Positions 46,239-55,043 of a stretch of DNA of 64,000 bases are shown here, in pieces. Within the stretch, counting starts at the first letter, position 1. Every line of letters begins with the position of its first letter. The DNA is from Maribacter hydrothermalis (GTDB lineage Bacteria; Bacteroidota; Bacteroidia; Flavobacteriales; Flavobacteriaceae): positions 930,001-994,000 of the forward strand of contig NZ_CP018760.1 of NCBI RefSeq assembly GCF_001913155.1. The letters are read 5' to 3'. A model generated the notes under the pieces. It made no database searches. It worked only from the letters and a program-made list of their open reading frames with translations, and was not told where the DNA came from. Both the position numbers and the translations under genes were made by a program.

Positions 46239-47216
46239 TTAATTTCGAGGTTTGTAATTTGATTTTTTAAAAATTTCATCGGCGGGCATTGTCATTAATT
46301 GCTTTATGTCCACATCATTATTCTCCATAAAAGCACGTACAATTTGCCACCCAACGTAACGACCTAACCTACCAGGTGATTCATTATCTAGCTCTAATCC
46401 GAATTTAGAAAACGGAGCAGGTTCTAAAAATCGCTGATTCAATTTATTATCTGTACTGTATAAATATTCGTTTTCTATAAAATTTCGCCACATAGGCTCT
46501 TCATTTGCAATAGCCCAATCCATCTCATCTTGCGAATACCCAATTCTTTTACCATCATTGGCGTTAGGCATGAACAGGTCTTTTAAATACAATTCCTTCC
46601 CAAAATAAATCATTCTAGCAAGAAAAGTACGATCTCTTGGTCTTGGCACTACTTGTTTTGCAAAAGCACTAGCAATATCGCTAACCAAATAATTACGGTC
46701 TAACGATTTTGCTATATAGCGTTGAAATCCTCCATAATATTTATGCTCGGCACCCAAGTAATTATCCAGACTTACAAACAATATACTATCGGCCAATATA
46801 ATTCTATTGTTATAGTCCACATCATTAGTTACCGTAATAATCTTTGGCACCGTATATTCTGGAAAATAATATTTTATGTGCTTAAAAAGTTGAATTATAC
46901 TTTCTTTCTCATCTTCAAAACTTTGAAACGTGTTCCCTACCTCTTGAAATAATTCTATTTGAAGAGAATCTTGCATTTTCGCTACCCACACACTATCCGG
47001 GGCCGGAAAAAGATAAGGATATTTTTTACGGAGCACTGGCAAACCTTCTGCCCCTGCCGAAGCAAACTCACGATCAAATCTCGAAATATTTAAATCTATT
47101 GGCACAGCTGCTATCTCCTGAGCAACTTTATCACTGTCATTACAGCTAAAAAGTACTAGAAAAACTGATAATAGTATAAAAATTGGTTTTACCCTGCCAA
47201 GTATTACACAATACAT
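46239..47216 (-). CDS. gldB: Gliding motility lipoprotein GldB
   Basis: About 325 residues from the ATG at 47216; a TTG seven codons upstream (47237) is possible but unnecessary. The signal peptide ends in a lipobox VLFSC. GldB-type segments include ISRFDREFA, IKYYFPEYTVPKIITVTND and LDNYLGAEHKYYGGFQRYI. GldB is required for gliding and for stability of the motility/type IX secretion apparatus in F. johnsoniae. Transcribed with gldC and divergent from nadE. Confidence 0.94.
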   Translation of the reverse strand: MYCVILGRVKPIFILLSVFLVLFSCNDSDKVAQEIAAVPIDLNISRFDREFASAGAEGLPVLRKKYPYLFPAPDSVWVAKMQDSLQIELFQEVGNTFQSFEDEKESIIQLFKHIKYYFPEYTVPKIITVTNDVDYNNRIILADSILFVSLDNYLGAEHKYYGGFQRYIAKSLDRNYLVSDIASAFAKQVVPRPRDRTFLARMIYFGKELYLKDLFMPNANDGKRIGYSQDEMDWAIANEEPMWRNFIENEYLYSTDNKLNQRFLEPAPFSKFGLELDNESPGRLGRYVGWQIVRAFMENNDVDIKQLMTMPADEIFKKSNYKPRN

Positions 47217-47286
47217 TTTATTATTCACGGTGTACAACTTATTTTTATAGCAAAGTTAATTGATTTTACTAAATAATGAGAGCGGT

Positions 47287-48075
47287 ATGCAAACGGAAAA
47301 AGTAATTGACCACATTGTTAAATGGTTAAAGGACTATGCTACTAATGCAAAACAAAAAGGATTTGTTATTGGTATATCTGGCGGAATAGATTCTGCCGTT
47401 ACTTCTACCCTATGTGCAAAAACTGGCCTAGACCTTATGTGTTTAGAAATGCCAATACACCAAGCTCCAAATCAATCTGACCGAGCGTCAAGACATATAG
47501 AGTGGTTACAAGCCAATTTCAAAAACATAAAAAGACAGCCTGTAAATTTAACTCCTGTGTTCGACAGTTTAGTAGCTGCTTTACCCGCTGTTGAAAATGA
47601 AGAAGATCGTTTTATGTCTTTAGCAAATACTAGAGCAAGATTACGAATGACAAGTCTCTACTATTTTGCCGCACTTGAACGTTATTTGGTAGCGGGTACA
47701 GGAAATAAAGTAGAAGACTTCGGTGTAGGATTTTACACTAAATATGGTGATGGCGGAGTAGATTTGAGTCCCATTGCCGATTTAATGAAGACCGAAGTTT
47801 ATGCCATTGCTAAAGTTCTAGGAATAAATGAGGAAATTATAAGCGCTGCCCCAACCGACGGTTTGTGGGGAGACGACAGAACGGATGAAGACCAGATTGG
47901 TGCCTCGTACCCCGAGCTAGAATGGGCTATGACCATGAAAGACGAGGGTAAAACCATTACCGATTTTGAAGGTAGAAAAAAAGAGGTTTTCTCCATATTT
48001 ACCAGGCTAAATACCATGAACCAACATAAGATGCTTCCTATACCCATTTGTAAGATTCCGAAGGCACTTAAATGA
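47287..48075 (+). CDS. nadE: NAD(+) synthase (ammonia-dependent)
   Basis: 262 residues from the ATG at 47287 (a TTG nine codons upstream is disfavoured). The PP-loop motif SGGIDSA, the NTRARLRM segment, AGTGNKVEDFGVGFYTKYGDGGVD and the TDGLWGDDRTDEDQIG motif are all present. There is no glutaminase domain, so it uses ammonia. Catalyses the last step of NAD synthesis. Its place beside gldB/gldC is common in Flavobacteria. Confidence 0.97.
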   Translation: MQTEKVIDHIVKWLKDYATNAKQKGFVIGISGGIDSAVTSTLCAKTGLDLMCLEMPIHQAPNQSDRASRHIEWLQANFKNIKRQPVNLTPVFDSLVAALPAVENEEDRFMSLANTRARLRMTSLYYFAALERYLVAGTGNKVEDFGVGFYTKYGDGGVDLSPIADLMKTEVYAIAKVLGINEEIISAAPTDGLWGDDRTDEDQIGASYPELEWAMTMKDEGKTITDFEGRKKEVFSIFTRLNTMNQHKMLPIPICKIPKALK

Positions 48076-48241
48076 CAATTCAACTAAAAATCAAGGCATT
48101 AAGTCGAAAATAAAGTGCGAAATTCTTCGTTAGTATTAAAATAATGCAACTTTGGTGTCTAATTTAGAAATTTAAGCCTTACATTGCATGTAGTATTTTT
48201 ACACGTAATAGGTTCTTAAAATCTATAAAAACAAATAATTA

Positions 48242-48871
48242 ATGATTAAAGTTTTAATAGCGGATAATCACCCCATTATAAGAATGGGAGTGAAAAAAGT
48301 TCTAGAATCCGCTGAGGGATTTGAACTGATTGATGAGGTGGCAACCACCGAAGAGCTTTTCGAAAAACTCAAAGACACAACCCCCGATGTAGTCATGCTA
48401 GAAATGGATATTCCAGAAATTAATGGAATAGCAGCATTACGAAAGATCAAAAAAGAATATGCAGATGTCAAAGTACTTATGTACAGCGGTCAATCTGAAG
48501 ATGTATATGCCCTTAGTGCTATTAGAGCTGGTGCTTTTGGATATTTATCTAAATCTTCTGGTGTAGAATATATTACAGCAGCAGTTAAAAAAGTAAGTGA
48601 AGGTAGCATGTTTATTACCAATGAGTTAGCTCAACGTCTTGCTTTTGATGAAGGTACTAAAAAACCTAGAAGGTTCTTTAGAAGACTATCTACTAGAGAA
48701 ATAGAAGTTTTAAAACTTTTAGCTAGTGGTAAACGTAACAAAGAAGTTGCTTTGGGTTTAAACCTAAATGAAAAAACAGTAAGTACCTATAAAGCGCGTT
48801 TAATGAAAAAATTAAATGTTGATAATATGGTAGATTTATTACAACAAGCAAAAGCTTTGGAATTGTATTAA
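48242..48871 (+). CDS. LuxR-type response regulator with Glu at the phospho-acceptor position
   Basis: 209 residues: receiver domain (1-120) and a LuxR/GerE helix-turn-helix (about 145-205, LSTREIEVLKLLASGKRNKEVALGLNLNEKTVSTYK). The acidic pocket reads ADNHPI (one Asp, one Asn), the phospho-acceptor position is Glu54 (VVMLEMDIPEINGI; the canonical residue is Asp four places before Pro), and Lys is kept in YLSKSSG. Glu in this place often mimics phosphorylation. No histidine kinase gene is adjacent. Convergent with dnaG across a terminator. Confidence 0.9.
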   Translation: MIKVLIADNHPIIRMGVKKVLESAEGFELIDEVATTEELFEKLKDTTPDVVMLEMDIPEINGIAALRKIKKEYADVKVLMYSGQSEDVYALSAIRAGAFGYLSKSSGVEYITAAVKKVSEGSMFITNELAQRLAFDEGTKKPRRFFRRLSTREIEVLKLLASGKRNKEVALGLNLNEKTVSTYKARLMKKLNVDNMVDLLQQAKALELY

Positions 48872-48893
48872 ATTCTTACAACTTTTATATTAT

Positions 48894-48925
48894 AAAAAAA
48901 GACCTGCCAATGGCAGGTCTTTTTT
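48894..48925. terminator. Bidirectional terminator between response regulator and dnaG
   Basis: GACCTGCCA / TGGCAGGTC with A-run before and T-run after; an almost perfect palindrome of 30 bases placed between two convergent genes. Confidence 0.92.
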
Positions 48926-48949
48926 ATTTTTCTAAACCATCTTTGAGTA

Positions 48950-50929
48950 TTATGACAGTACTCTATTTAATTTTTGATTTAGTAGCTTATTCAATTGAAT
49001 ATAGTTCATTATTTCCTCTAAAGCTTCACGATTATCTTGGTTGGGTTCTTCGGTTGTTTTCTGTAAAGCGCCCATTCTTTTTTTAATTAGAAAACAACGT
49101 AATGTTAAAATAGTTTCGCTTACCAATTGTGCAACACCTACTTCTTTTTTCTTAGGGTAAATTTCTTTGCTTTCCCAATTATCCAACTTATAACGCTCTT
49201 CTTCCATTAAAATAGAAGAAATTTGATTGCCCATATCTTGATCAAGACCATTAACAAAGTTTGTTATAGAAAAATCTTCTTCTTCGTTCAAGGCCACTAT
49301 CAATTTGGTGTACATTTTACGAAAATCCTCATTTGCCAATTCAATTTCATCTTCCTGAAGATCTAAATAAATTTTCTCGTACACCTTTATCTCTAAAGAT
49401 TCTGGCTCCAATATTAAGTCACCAGCTTCATTCTCTTTAAGAATAAAGTCTTCAAATTCTTCTTTATTTGTACCGTAAAGCATTAATGATTCTATAATCT
49501 TACGTTCCAATACATATTGCACATCTACCTTTTCTCGCTCAACTTCGTTACGAACAACGTTAAAAGCTTTTTGCTCCTCTTTTTGTTGTTTTCTTTCGTC
49601 CGCAATGTCTTTTTTACCTATTTGAGCCAATGTGTTGAACAAGACCGACTCCGAAATATTCATTATCTGAGCACACTCCTGAATATAGATTTCCTTTTGA
49701 ATACGATCAGGAATTTTTGCAATACTATTAACGATATCTCGTACGGTATCTGCCCTTTTTATAGGGTCGTTATTTGCTTCTTTAACTAGTAACGATGCCT
49801 TAAACTGAATAAAATCCTTAGAATTTTTTGCTAAATAAGCGGTAATTTCTTCTAATTCATTATACTTTGCAAAACTATCGGGATCTTCACCTTCAGGAAA
49901 TGTACATACGCGCACATTCATACCCTGCTCCAAAATTAAATCGATACCACGAAGTGATGCACGTAAACCCGCCGCATCACCATCAAACAATACCGTTATA
50001 TTTTTGGTCAATCTATTTATTAATCGAATTTGCTCTGCTGTTAAAGCCGTACCACTAGATGATACTACGTTTTCAATTCCTCTTTGTGCAAACTGGATAA
50101 CATCAGTATACCCTTCAACCAAATAACAATTATCTTCTTTTGCTATTGCTTGCTTAGCATAGGAAATACCATATAACACCTTACTTTTATGGTAGATATC
50201 ACTTTCTGGTGAATTAAGGTATTTAGCTGCCTTTTTATCGTTCGTTAAAATACGACCACCAAAACCTAGTACACGACCACTTAATGAATGTATAGGAAAC
50301 ATTACACGACCCTTAAAACGGTCAAATTTTCTTGAACTATTAGGATTGTTTGGATCATCTTTTACGATAGATAATCCGGTTTTTTCAAGGTATTCTAATT
50401 TGTAGCCTTTGTCTAGCGCCGCTGTTGTAAAACCATCCCACTGATCTAGGCAATACCCTAACTCAAATTTCTTAATGGTTTCATCGGTAAAACCACGTTC
50501 TTTAAAATAACTGAGTCCAATAGCCTTACCGAGCTCCGTATTCCAGAGCATTTCTTTAAAATGCGTTTGTGCAAATTCAGAAACCAAATACATGCTTTCG
50601 CGTTCATTGGCTTGTTCTTTTTGCTCATTGGATTGTTCCGTTTCCTCTACTTCAATATTATATTTTTTGGCCAAATATTTTATAGCCTCCGGATAAGTAA
50701 AATGCTCATGCTCCATTAAAAAAGCCACCACATTTCCTCCCTTTCCACTACTAAAATCTTTCCAAATTTGCTTAACCGGCGATACCATAAAACTAGGCGA
50801 ACGCTCATCTGTAAACGGACTTAAGCCTTTGAAGTTAGAACCGGATTTCTTTAACTGTACAAAATCACCAATTACCTCCTCTAAACGAGCAGTTTCATAA
50901 ACTTGATCTACGGTAATTTTTGAAATCAT
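48950..50929 (-). CDS. dnaG: DNA primase
   Basis: 659 residues. The N-terminal zinc-binding domain fold is recognisable, but the ligands are gone: GLSPFT (Ser37, Thr40) replaces CPFH, and WKDFSSGKGG (Asp58, Ser61) replaces the CxxC. The catalytic core is normal: RFKGRVMFPIHSLSGRVLGFGGR, TOPRIM YLVEGYTDVI and TVLFDGDAAGLRAS, GEDPDSFAKY. The C-terminal helical region binds DnaB helicase. It synthesises replication primers. I believe the missing zinc ligands are shared by Flavobacteriia, since the rest of the segment is well conserved. Confidence 0.97.
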   Translation of the reverse strand: MISKITVDQVYETARLEEVIGDFVQLKKSGSNFKGLSPFTDERSPSFMVSPVKQIWKDFSSGKGGNVVAFLMEHEHFTYPEAIKYLAKKYNIEVEETEQSNEQKEQANERESMYLVSEFAQTHFKEMLWNTELGKAIGLSYFKERGFTDETIKKFELGYCLDQWDGFTTAALDKGYKLEYLEKTGLSIVKDDPNNPNSSRKFDRFKGRVMFPIHSLSGRVLGFGGRILTNDKKAAKYLNSPESDIYHKSKVLYGISYAKQAIAKEDNCYLVEGYTDVIQFAQRGIENVVSSSGTALTAEQIRLINRLTKNITVLFDGDAAGLRASLRGIDLILEQGMNVRVCTFPEGEDPDSFAKYNELEEITAYLAKNSKDFIQFKASLLVKEANNDPIKRADTVRDIVNSIAKIPDRIQKEIYIQECAQIMNISESVLFNTLAQIGKKDIADERKQQKEEQKAFNVVRNEVEREKVDVQYVLERKIIESLMLYGTNKEEFEDFILKENEAGDLILEPESLEIKVYEKIYLDLQEDEIELANEDFRKMYTKLIVALNEEEDFSITNFVNGLDQDMGNQISSILMEEERYKLDNWESKEIYPKKKEVGVAQLVSETILTLRCFLIKKRMGALQKTTEEPNQDNREALEEIMNYIQLNKLLNQKLNRVLS

Positions 50930-51001
50930 ATTCTTCCCTTAGTCCCTCCATAAGAGGGAAATATTTTTACGTAAATTAGAACATCAAAAGTAATTATAAA
51001 T

Positions 51002-51244
51002 ATGATTCTTTTCTTTGGAACACGACCTGGAAAACCAGAAACCGCACAGCTTTTACATGCCACATGCCCTTATTGCCAACAAAAAGGTACATTAACGGCT
51101 GTAGCTACTAAAAACTATTTCCATTTATTTTGGATTAAGCTCTTTAAAATTTCTAAAACTACTATTGCAGAATGTAGTCATTGTAAAGGAGGTTTCTATG
51201 AAAATGAGTTTACTGAAGAAATGAATTCTGAATTACCTAAATAA
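51002..51244 (+). CDS. Small zinc-ribbon protein
   Basis: 80 residues with MILFFGTRPG at the start and two Cys pairs, CPYC (about residues 22-25) and CSHC (about 59-62). It is a stand-alone version of the N-terminal domain at 7692-8297 (same FFGT start, FHLFWI / AHIFWI core). A TATTTTTA element at 50962-50969 lies 33 bases before the ATG. Divergent from dnaG. Function unknown. Confidence 0.8.
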   Translation: MILFFGTRPGKPETAQLLHATCPYCQQKGTLTAVATKNYFHLFWIKLFKISKTTIAECSHCKGGFYENEFTEEMNSELPK

Positions 51245-51248
51245 AAAA

Positions 51249-51293
51249 TTAGCTGCCGTAATGGGTTATTTAAAACCACATTACAACAGCTAA
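51249..51293 (-). terminator. Hairpin terminator of the sigma/anti-sigma/OMP operon
   Basis: A long stem TTAGCTG..GTAATG / CATTAC..CAGCTAA lies between convergent genes. On the minus strand it is followed by a T-run (A-run 51243-51248 on plus), so it mainly serves the minus-strand operon. Confidence 0.75.
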
Positions 51294-51316
51294 ATCAATT
51301 GATGACTATTTTTATA

Positions 51317-52390
51317 TTACAAATCGAATCGTAGTCCTAATGAAACATTATGCTGATCTACAGCAGCATCTTTAAATATAGGGTTCAAATCATATTTTAC
51401 ATACAAAAGCACTCCATCAAAACCGGCATAGGCACTTAGACCATAGATTAAATCATTTGTATTATAACTACGTTTCAACTTGTCTTTAACATTATCACCG
51501 TCAAGGTTGTATTTCAATTTTTGACGTGTTCCTAAATTAAAACCGCCATAACCACCTATTCCTATCCTAAACTGATTCTTTAAAGAGTATCTCATAGTTT
51601 TCTCTGTTGTATTTTGTTTTGAGGGTCCAAACTCAAAATGCATTGGAAAAACTAGGTTATCCATTCTAAATTTTGACTTATCTAACTCATAATCGAACTC
51701 TTGAAGTTCTGATTGTCCGTTTTCTAGCGACACCAAATACTGATTATCCTTAGGTTTTAAGCCATTAAATTGAAACGAAAAACCGTAATTTAATCGCATA
51801 AAATTTGAATTTTTAAATACTCGGGTTCTCCATTGCCAGCCCATTTCAAAAAATCTACTCCCTCCTATTTTATAAGGAGAATCATTTAAAGATTGACCTT
51901 CTACAATGGCATTATTTAGACCTACCGCCATTACAAAATCTGAATACGTTCTTCTATCATACCTTATTTCATTTTTCCAATTCATGGATTTGAACAATAC
52001 AGCAGGTTTCCCATTAATATCTACACCCAAACGAAGACCTTTATCTGAAATCGTATCAAACTCAATTAGAACTAATGCCTTACCCTTATTTCGTTCTAGA
52101 AGATTTATTTGATTCTCTATGATTGTAATTCTATTTTCAATATTCAAGGCCCTTTTTTCTGCAGCCTCTTGTTTTTGTAAATTTGCCTCGTCTGTCGTAA
52201 TACTTCCGTTTTCAAGTCTTTCATTTATGTTTTCAACTTCATATTTTAAAGCCTCCTTTTCTTGCCGAGTAATTTTAACTTTTTGCTCCCTTAAGGTTTC
52301 AATTCTCTTTTCATAATCTTCTTGTGCCATTAAGTTTTGCATCATAAATAGTGTTAGCAGTGCTAAAAAATACGTTGTAATTGTTTTCAT
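51317..52390 (-). CDS. Outer-membrane beta-barrel protein with N-terminal coiled coil
   Basis: 357 residues. A signal peptide (ending in LMAQ) is followed by a Glu/Lys/Leu coiled coil (about 25-105, EALKYEVENINERLEN), then alternating-strand sequence with aromatic girdles typical of a small outer-membrane barrel, ending with LGLRFDL, where the terminal aromatic-x-Leu fits a Bam recognition signal. Third gene of an operon behind an ECF sigma factor and a membrane regulator, so its expression is likely controlled by them, perhaps in envelope stress. Confidence 0.78.
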   Translation of the reverse strand: MKTITTYFLALLTLFMMQNLMAQEDYEKRIETLREQKVKITRQEKEALKYEVENINERLENGSITTDEANLQKQEAAEKRALNIENRITIIENQINLLERNKGKALVLIEFDTISDKGLRLGVDINGKPAVLFKSMNWKNEIRYDRRTYSDFVMAVGLNNAIVEGQSLNDSPYKIGGSRFFEMGWQWRTRVFKNSNFMRLNYGFSFQFNGLKPKDNQYLVSLENGQSELQEFDYELDKSKFRMDNLVFPMHFEFGPSKQNTTEKTMRYSLKNQFRIGIGGYGGFNLGTRQKLKYNLDGDNVKDKLKRSYNTNDLIYGLSAYAGFDGVLLYVKYDLNPIFKDAAVDQHNVSLGLRFDL

Positions 52391-52476
52391 TTCAATTTTG
52401 TTTTTTTGATGAATAAACTCCGCACCCTGTCCCTATAGTATTTTATAGAGAAAAGAATAAAACGATTTGTGTTTGA

Positions 52477-53226
52477 TTAATTATTGCGGTCTGCCACTGC
52501 AGTACGCACTTTTATAAAACCGGCTTTTAACGAATTAAATATTTGGTCTCGGAAAGATTGATCAAGTTCTTCTTCCACCTCTGTCAACAAAGCCATAGCA
52601 TCGACAGTTTTATCTTTGTTAAATATTTTATCTCTTAAAATTTCATCTTGAGCTCGTTTCAATAACGAATCTACCTCGGCATCCGTTACTGCACTGAATT
52701 GCTCTAAAACACCAACCTGAGCAACAATGTCCGCTACTTTAGAATTAATAATTTCATCTGACACTTCTAATTTAGAATGAGAGTGATCCTTTGACTCGTA
52801 CTCAACAAATGCTACTTCAACACCATCATCTAAAGTGTTATTTTCTTGATTGGCAGGCATATTATTTTCAGTATTTTCAACTGCCAGTATTTCAGGTTTT
52901 GTATCTGTTTTGAAAACAACTTCCTCTTCCTCTTTAAAATACACCGGCTCTTTAGTAATTAATTTTTCTAACCTTTCTCCTTTTTCCGTGTCTACAATTT
53001 CTGCTGGCACATTATTGATAGCATCATTAGAATTAAAATAAAAGAGTGTAACACCAATTAATACCACAATACTTGCCGCAATACCGAACCATACATACAC
53101 AGGTTTCTTTTTAGAAGCCTCATCATTTAATTCTGGTGAAATTTTTGCCCAAGCATTCTCTGACGGATTAATCTCACGCTCCTGAAACTTGGTTTTTATA
53201 TGTTTTTCAAATTTATCGGTTTCCAT
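52477..53226 (-). CDS. Putative anti-sigma / membrane regulatory protein
   Basis: 249 residues. A short cytoplasmic part (NPSENAWAKISPELND, a segment common in Bacteroidota anti-sigma-like proteins) is followed by one transmembrane segment (about 44-65) and an acidic periplasmic tail. It overlaps the sigma factor gene by 14 bases. No zinc HxxxCxxC motif is present, so it is not a classical ZAS anti-sigma. The regulatory role comes from context. Confidence 0.75.
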   Translation of the reverse strand: METDKFEKHIKTKFQEREINPSENAWAKISPELNDEASKKKPVYVWFGIAASIVVLIGVTLFYFNSNDAINNVPAEIVDTEKGERLEKLITKEPVYFKEEEEVVFKTDTKPEILAVENTENNMPANQENNTLDDGVEVAFVEYESKDHSHSKLEVSDEIINSKVADIVAQVGVLEQFSAVTDAEVDSLLKRAQDEILRDKIFNKDKTVDAMALLTEVEEELDQSFRDQIFNSLKAGFIKVRTAVADRNN

Positions 53227-53803
53227 ACCCTATTATATTTTGTTGCCTTAACTGCTCTTGAAGCAATTTTCGAGCTTTTAACAATTGTGTTTTTGAAGTA
53301 CTCTCGGTAATCAACAACATTTCCGCAATTTCTTTATGCTTATACCCTTCCACGGTATACATTACAAAAACCATTTTATAACCTTGCGGTAAAGCATCAA
53401 TCAATTGTTGTATATGCTCGGTATCGAGATCCGTACTTTGAGAAATTTCATCAGATTGGTTCTTCTCGTACACCTCATCATCATACACTACAAACTGTTG
53501 TTTTCTTAAATAGGATATACTTTCCCTAATCATTATCCGCCGCAACCATCCTTCAAAACTTCCTTCAAACTTAAACGTATCTAACTTATTGAACATTTTC
53601 AGAAAACCTTGCACCATAACATCCTCGGCAAAATGAATGTCCTTTATGTACTGACGACAGACACTCAACATTTTTGGAGCATGTTTTTTATATAAACCCT
53701 CTTGTGCATCGCGGTTACCCGATGTTGCTTTTTTAATAAGCTGCTTCTCGTTTTTATAAAAAGGTATTATTTTCAAAATATTGGTTTGGTCTTCTATTAG
53801 CAT
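53213..53803 (-). CDS. ECF RNA polymerase sigma factor
   Basis: 196 residues. Sigma region 2 (YKKHAPKMLSVCRQYIKDIHFAEDVMVQGFLKMF, then FEGSFEGWLRRIMIRESI) and region 4 (IDALPQGYKMVFVMYTVEGYKHKEIAEMLLITESTSKTQLLKARKLL) are both complete; no region 3 between them. It should direct transcription of its own operon and possibly envelope genes. A TATATTTT box at 53818-53825 (minus) could be its promoter. Confidence 0.93.
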   Translation of the reverse strand: MLIEDQTNILKIIPFYKNEKQLIKKATSGNRDAQEGLYKKHAPKMLSVCRQYIKDIHFAEDVMVQGFLKMFNKLDTFKFEGSFEGWLRRIMIRESISYLRKQQFVVYDDEVYEKNQSDEISQSTDLDTEHIQQLIDALPQGYKMVFVMYTVEGYKHKEIAEMLLITESTSKTQLLKARKLLQEQLRQQNIIGYGNR

Positions 53804-53911
53804 AGACGCCGAAGAAGAAAATATAGTTGCCTGAAGATAAACAAATTTTGAAATTAATTTTCAACTATCTGTATACCAGTTATTTAATGATAAAATATTT
53901 TGATGAAGTAA

Positions 53912-54847
53912 TTACTTTTTGCGATCTACCACGTAGTTCACCATCAATTCTAAAGCACTTTTGTAATCAGATTCTGGATACATGCTCAATAGTTCTAATG
54001 CCTGATCTCTATACTGTAACATTTTAGTTACCGCATAATCTAGTCCGCCTTTGTCCTTTACAAAGGCAATAACTTCTTTTACACGCTTTTTATCCTTATT
54101 GTGGTTTTTGATGGAATTAATAACCCAACTTTTTTCTTTCTTGGTACAATGATTAAGTGCATAGATTAACGGCAAGGTCATTTTTTGCTCTTTTATATCA
54201 ATGCCTGTCGGTTTTCCTATTTGCTTGGCTCCATAATCAAAAAGATCATCTTTTATTTGAAAAGCCATACCACAGAGCTCACCAAATTTCCTGAAGGTCT
54301 CCACATCTGCACTTTCAGGCTTAACGGAACTAGCACCTAATGAGCAACACGCAGCAATAAGTGTTGCCGTTTTTTGGCGGATAATTTCATAATATACCTC
54401 TTCAGTAATATCTAAACGCCTTGCCTTTTCAATTTGCAAAAGTTCGCCTTCGCTCATTTCACGTACAGCTACAGAAATTATTTTAAGTAAGTCGAAATCT
54501 TCATTATCAATAGATAATAACAAACCTTTAGACAATAAATAATCACCTACCAGCACAGCAATCTTATTTTTCCAAAGGGCATTTATCGAAAAGAAACCTC
54601 TACGCTTATTACTTTCATCGACCACATCATCATGGACCAACGTTGCCGTATGTATCAATTCAATAACAGCAGCACCACGATATGTTCTTTCATTTACCTC
54701 GCCATTGTTCAACAATTTTGCGGTAAGAAAAACGAACATGGGCCGCATTTGTTTTCCTTTTCTATTTACGATGTAATGGGTAATTCTATTGAGCAATGCA
54801 ACCTTTGAAGACATTGAATCTCTAAATTTAGATTCGAACAACTCCAT
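53912..54847 (-). CDS. Polyprenyl synthetase (trans-isoprenyl diphosphate synthase)
   Basis: 311 residues from the first ATG. Both Asp-rich motifs are present, LVHDDVVDES and IKDDLFDY, with GKQMRP binding isopentenyl diphosphate. It probably makes the long-chain diphosphate for menaquinone (octaprenyl type). The frame continues upstream as KIVAQIKEPVYQE, which matches the normal N-terminus of this family, back to a CTG at 54887-54889 just after a stop; the real start may be that CTG, giving about 325 residues. Confidence 0.93.
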   Translation of the reverse strand: MELFESKFRDSMSSKVALLNRITHYIVNRKGKQMRPMFVFLTAKLLNNGEVNERTYRGAAVIELIHTATLVHDDVVDESNKRRGFFSINALWKNKIAVLVGDYLLSKGLLLSIDNEDFDLLKIISVAVREMSEGELLQIEKARRLDITEEVYYEIIRQKTATLIAACCSLGASSVKPESADVETFRKFGELCGMAFQIKDDLFDYGAKQIGKPTGIDIKEQKMTLPLIYALNHCTKKEKSWVINSIKNHNKDKKRVKEVIAFVKDKGGLDYAVTKMLQYRDQALELLSMYPESDYKSALELMVNYVVDRKK

Positions 54848-54955
54848 TTCTTGGTAAACCGGTTCCTTTATTTGCGCTACTATTTTCAGGTGCTACTTCT
54901 TAGAACTTCAAAATTAGGTAAAAGCTAGCAGTTAACAGTACTCCGAGAGGAGATA

Positions 54956-55043
54956 TTGGTTGTTGGTTGTTGGTTGTTGGTTGTTGGTTGTTGGTTGTTG
55001 GTTGTTGGTTGTTGGTTGTTGGTTGTTGGTTGTTGGTTGTTGG
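54956..55043. repeat. Tandem repeat of the 7-mer TTGGTTG, about 12.5 copies
   Basis: 88 bases of uninterrupted TTGGTTG iteration in the gene-free stretch between the polyprenyl synthetase and rlmN. It reads as Leu-Leu-Val-Val-Gly-Cys-Trp repeats but is not a plausible gene. Copy number may vary by slippage. Confidence 0.95.

Noticed and set aside
54956..55043. Possible CRISPR array
   Set aside because: Period is 7 bases with no spacers and no cas genes anywhere in the window.
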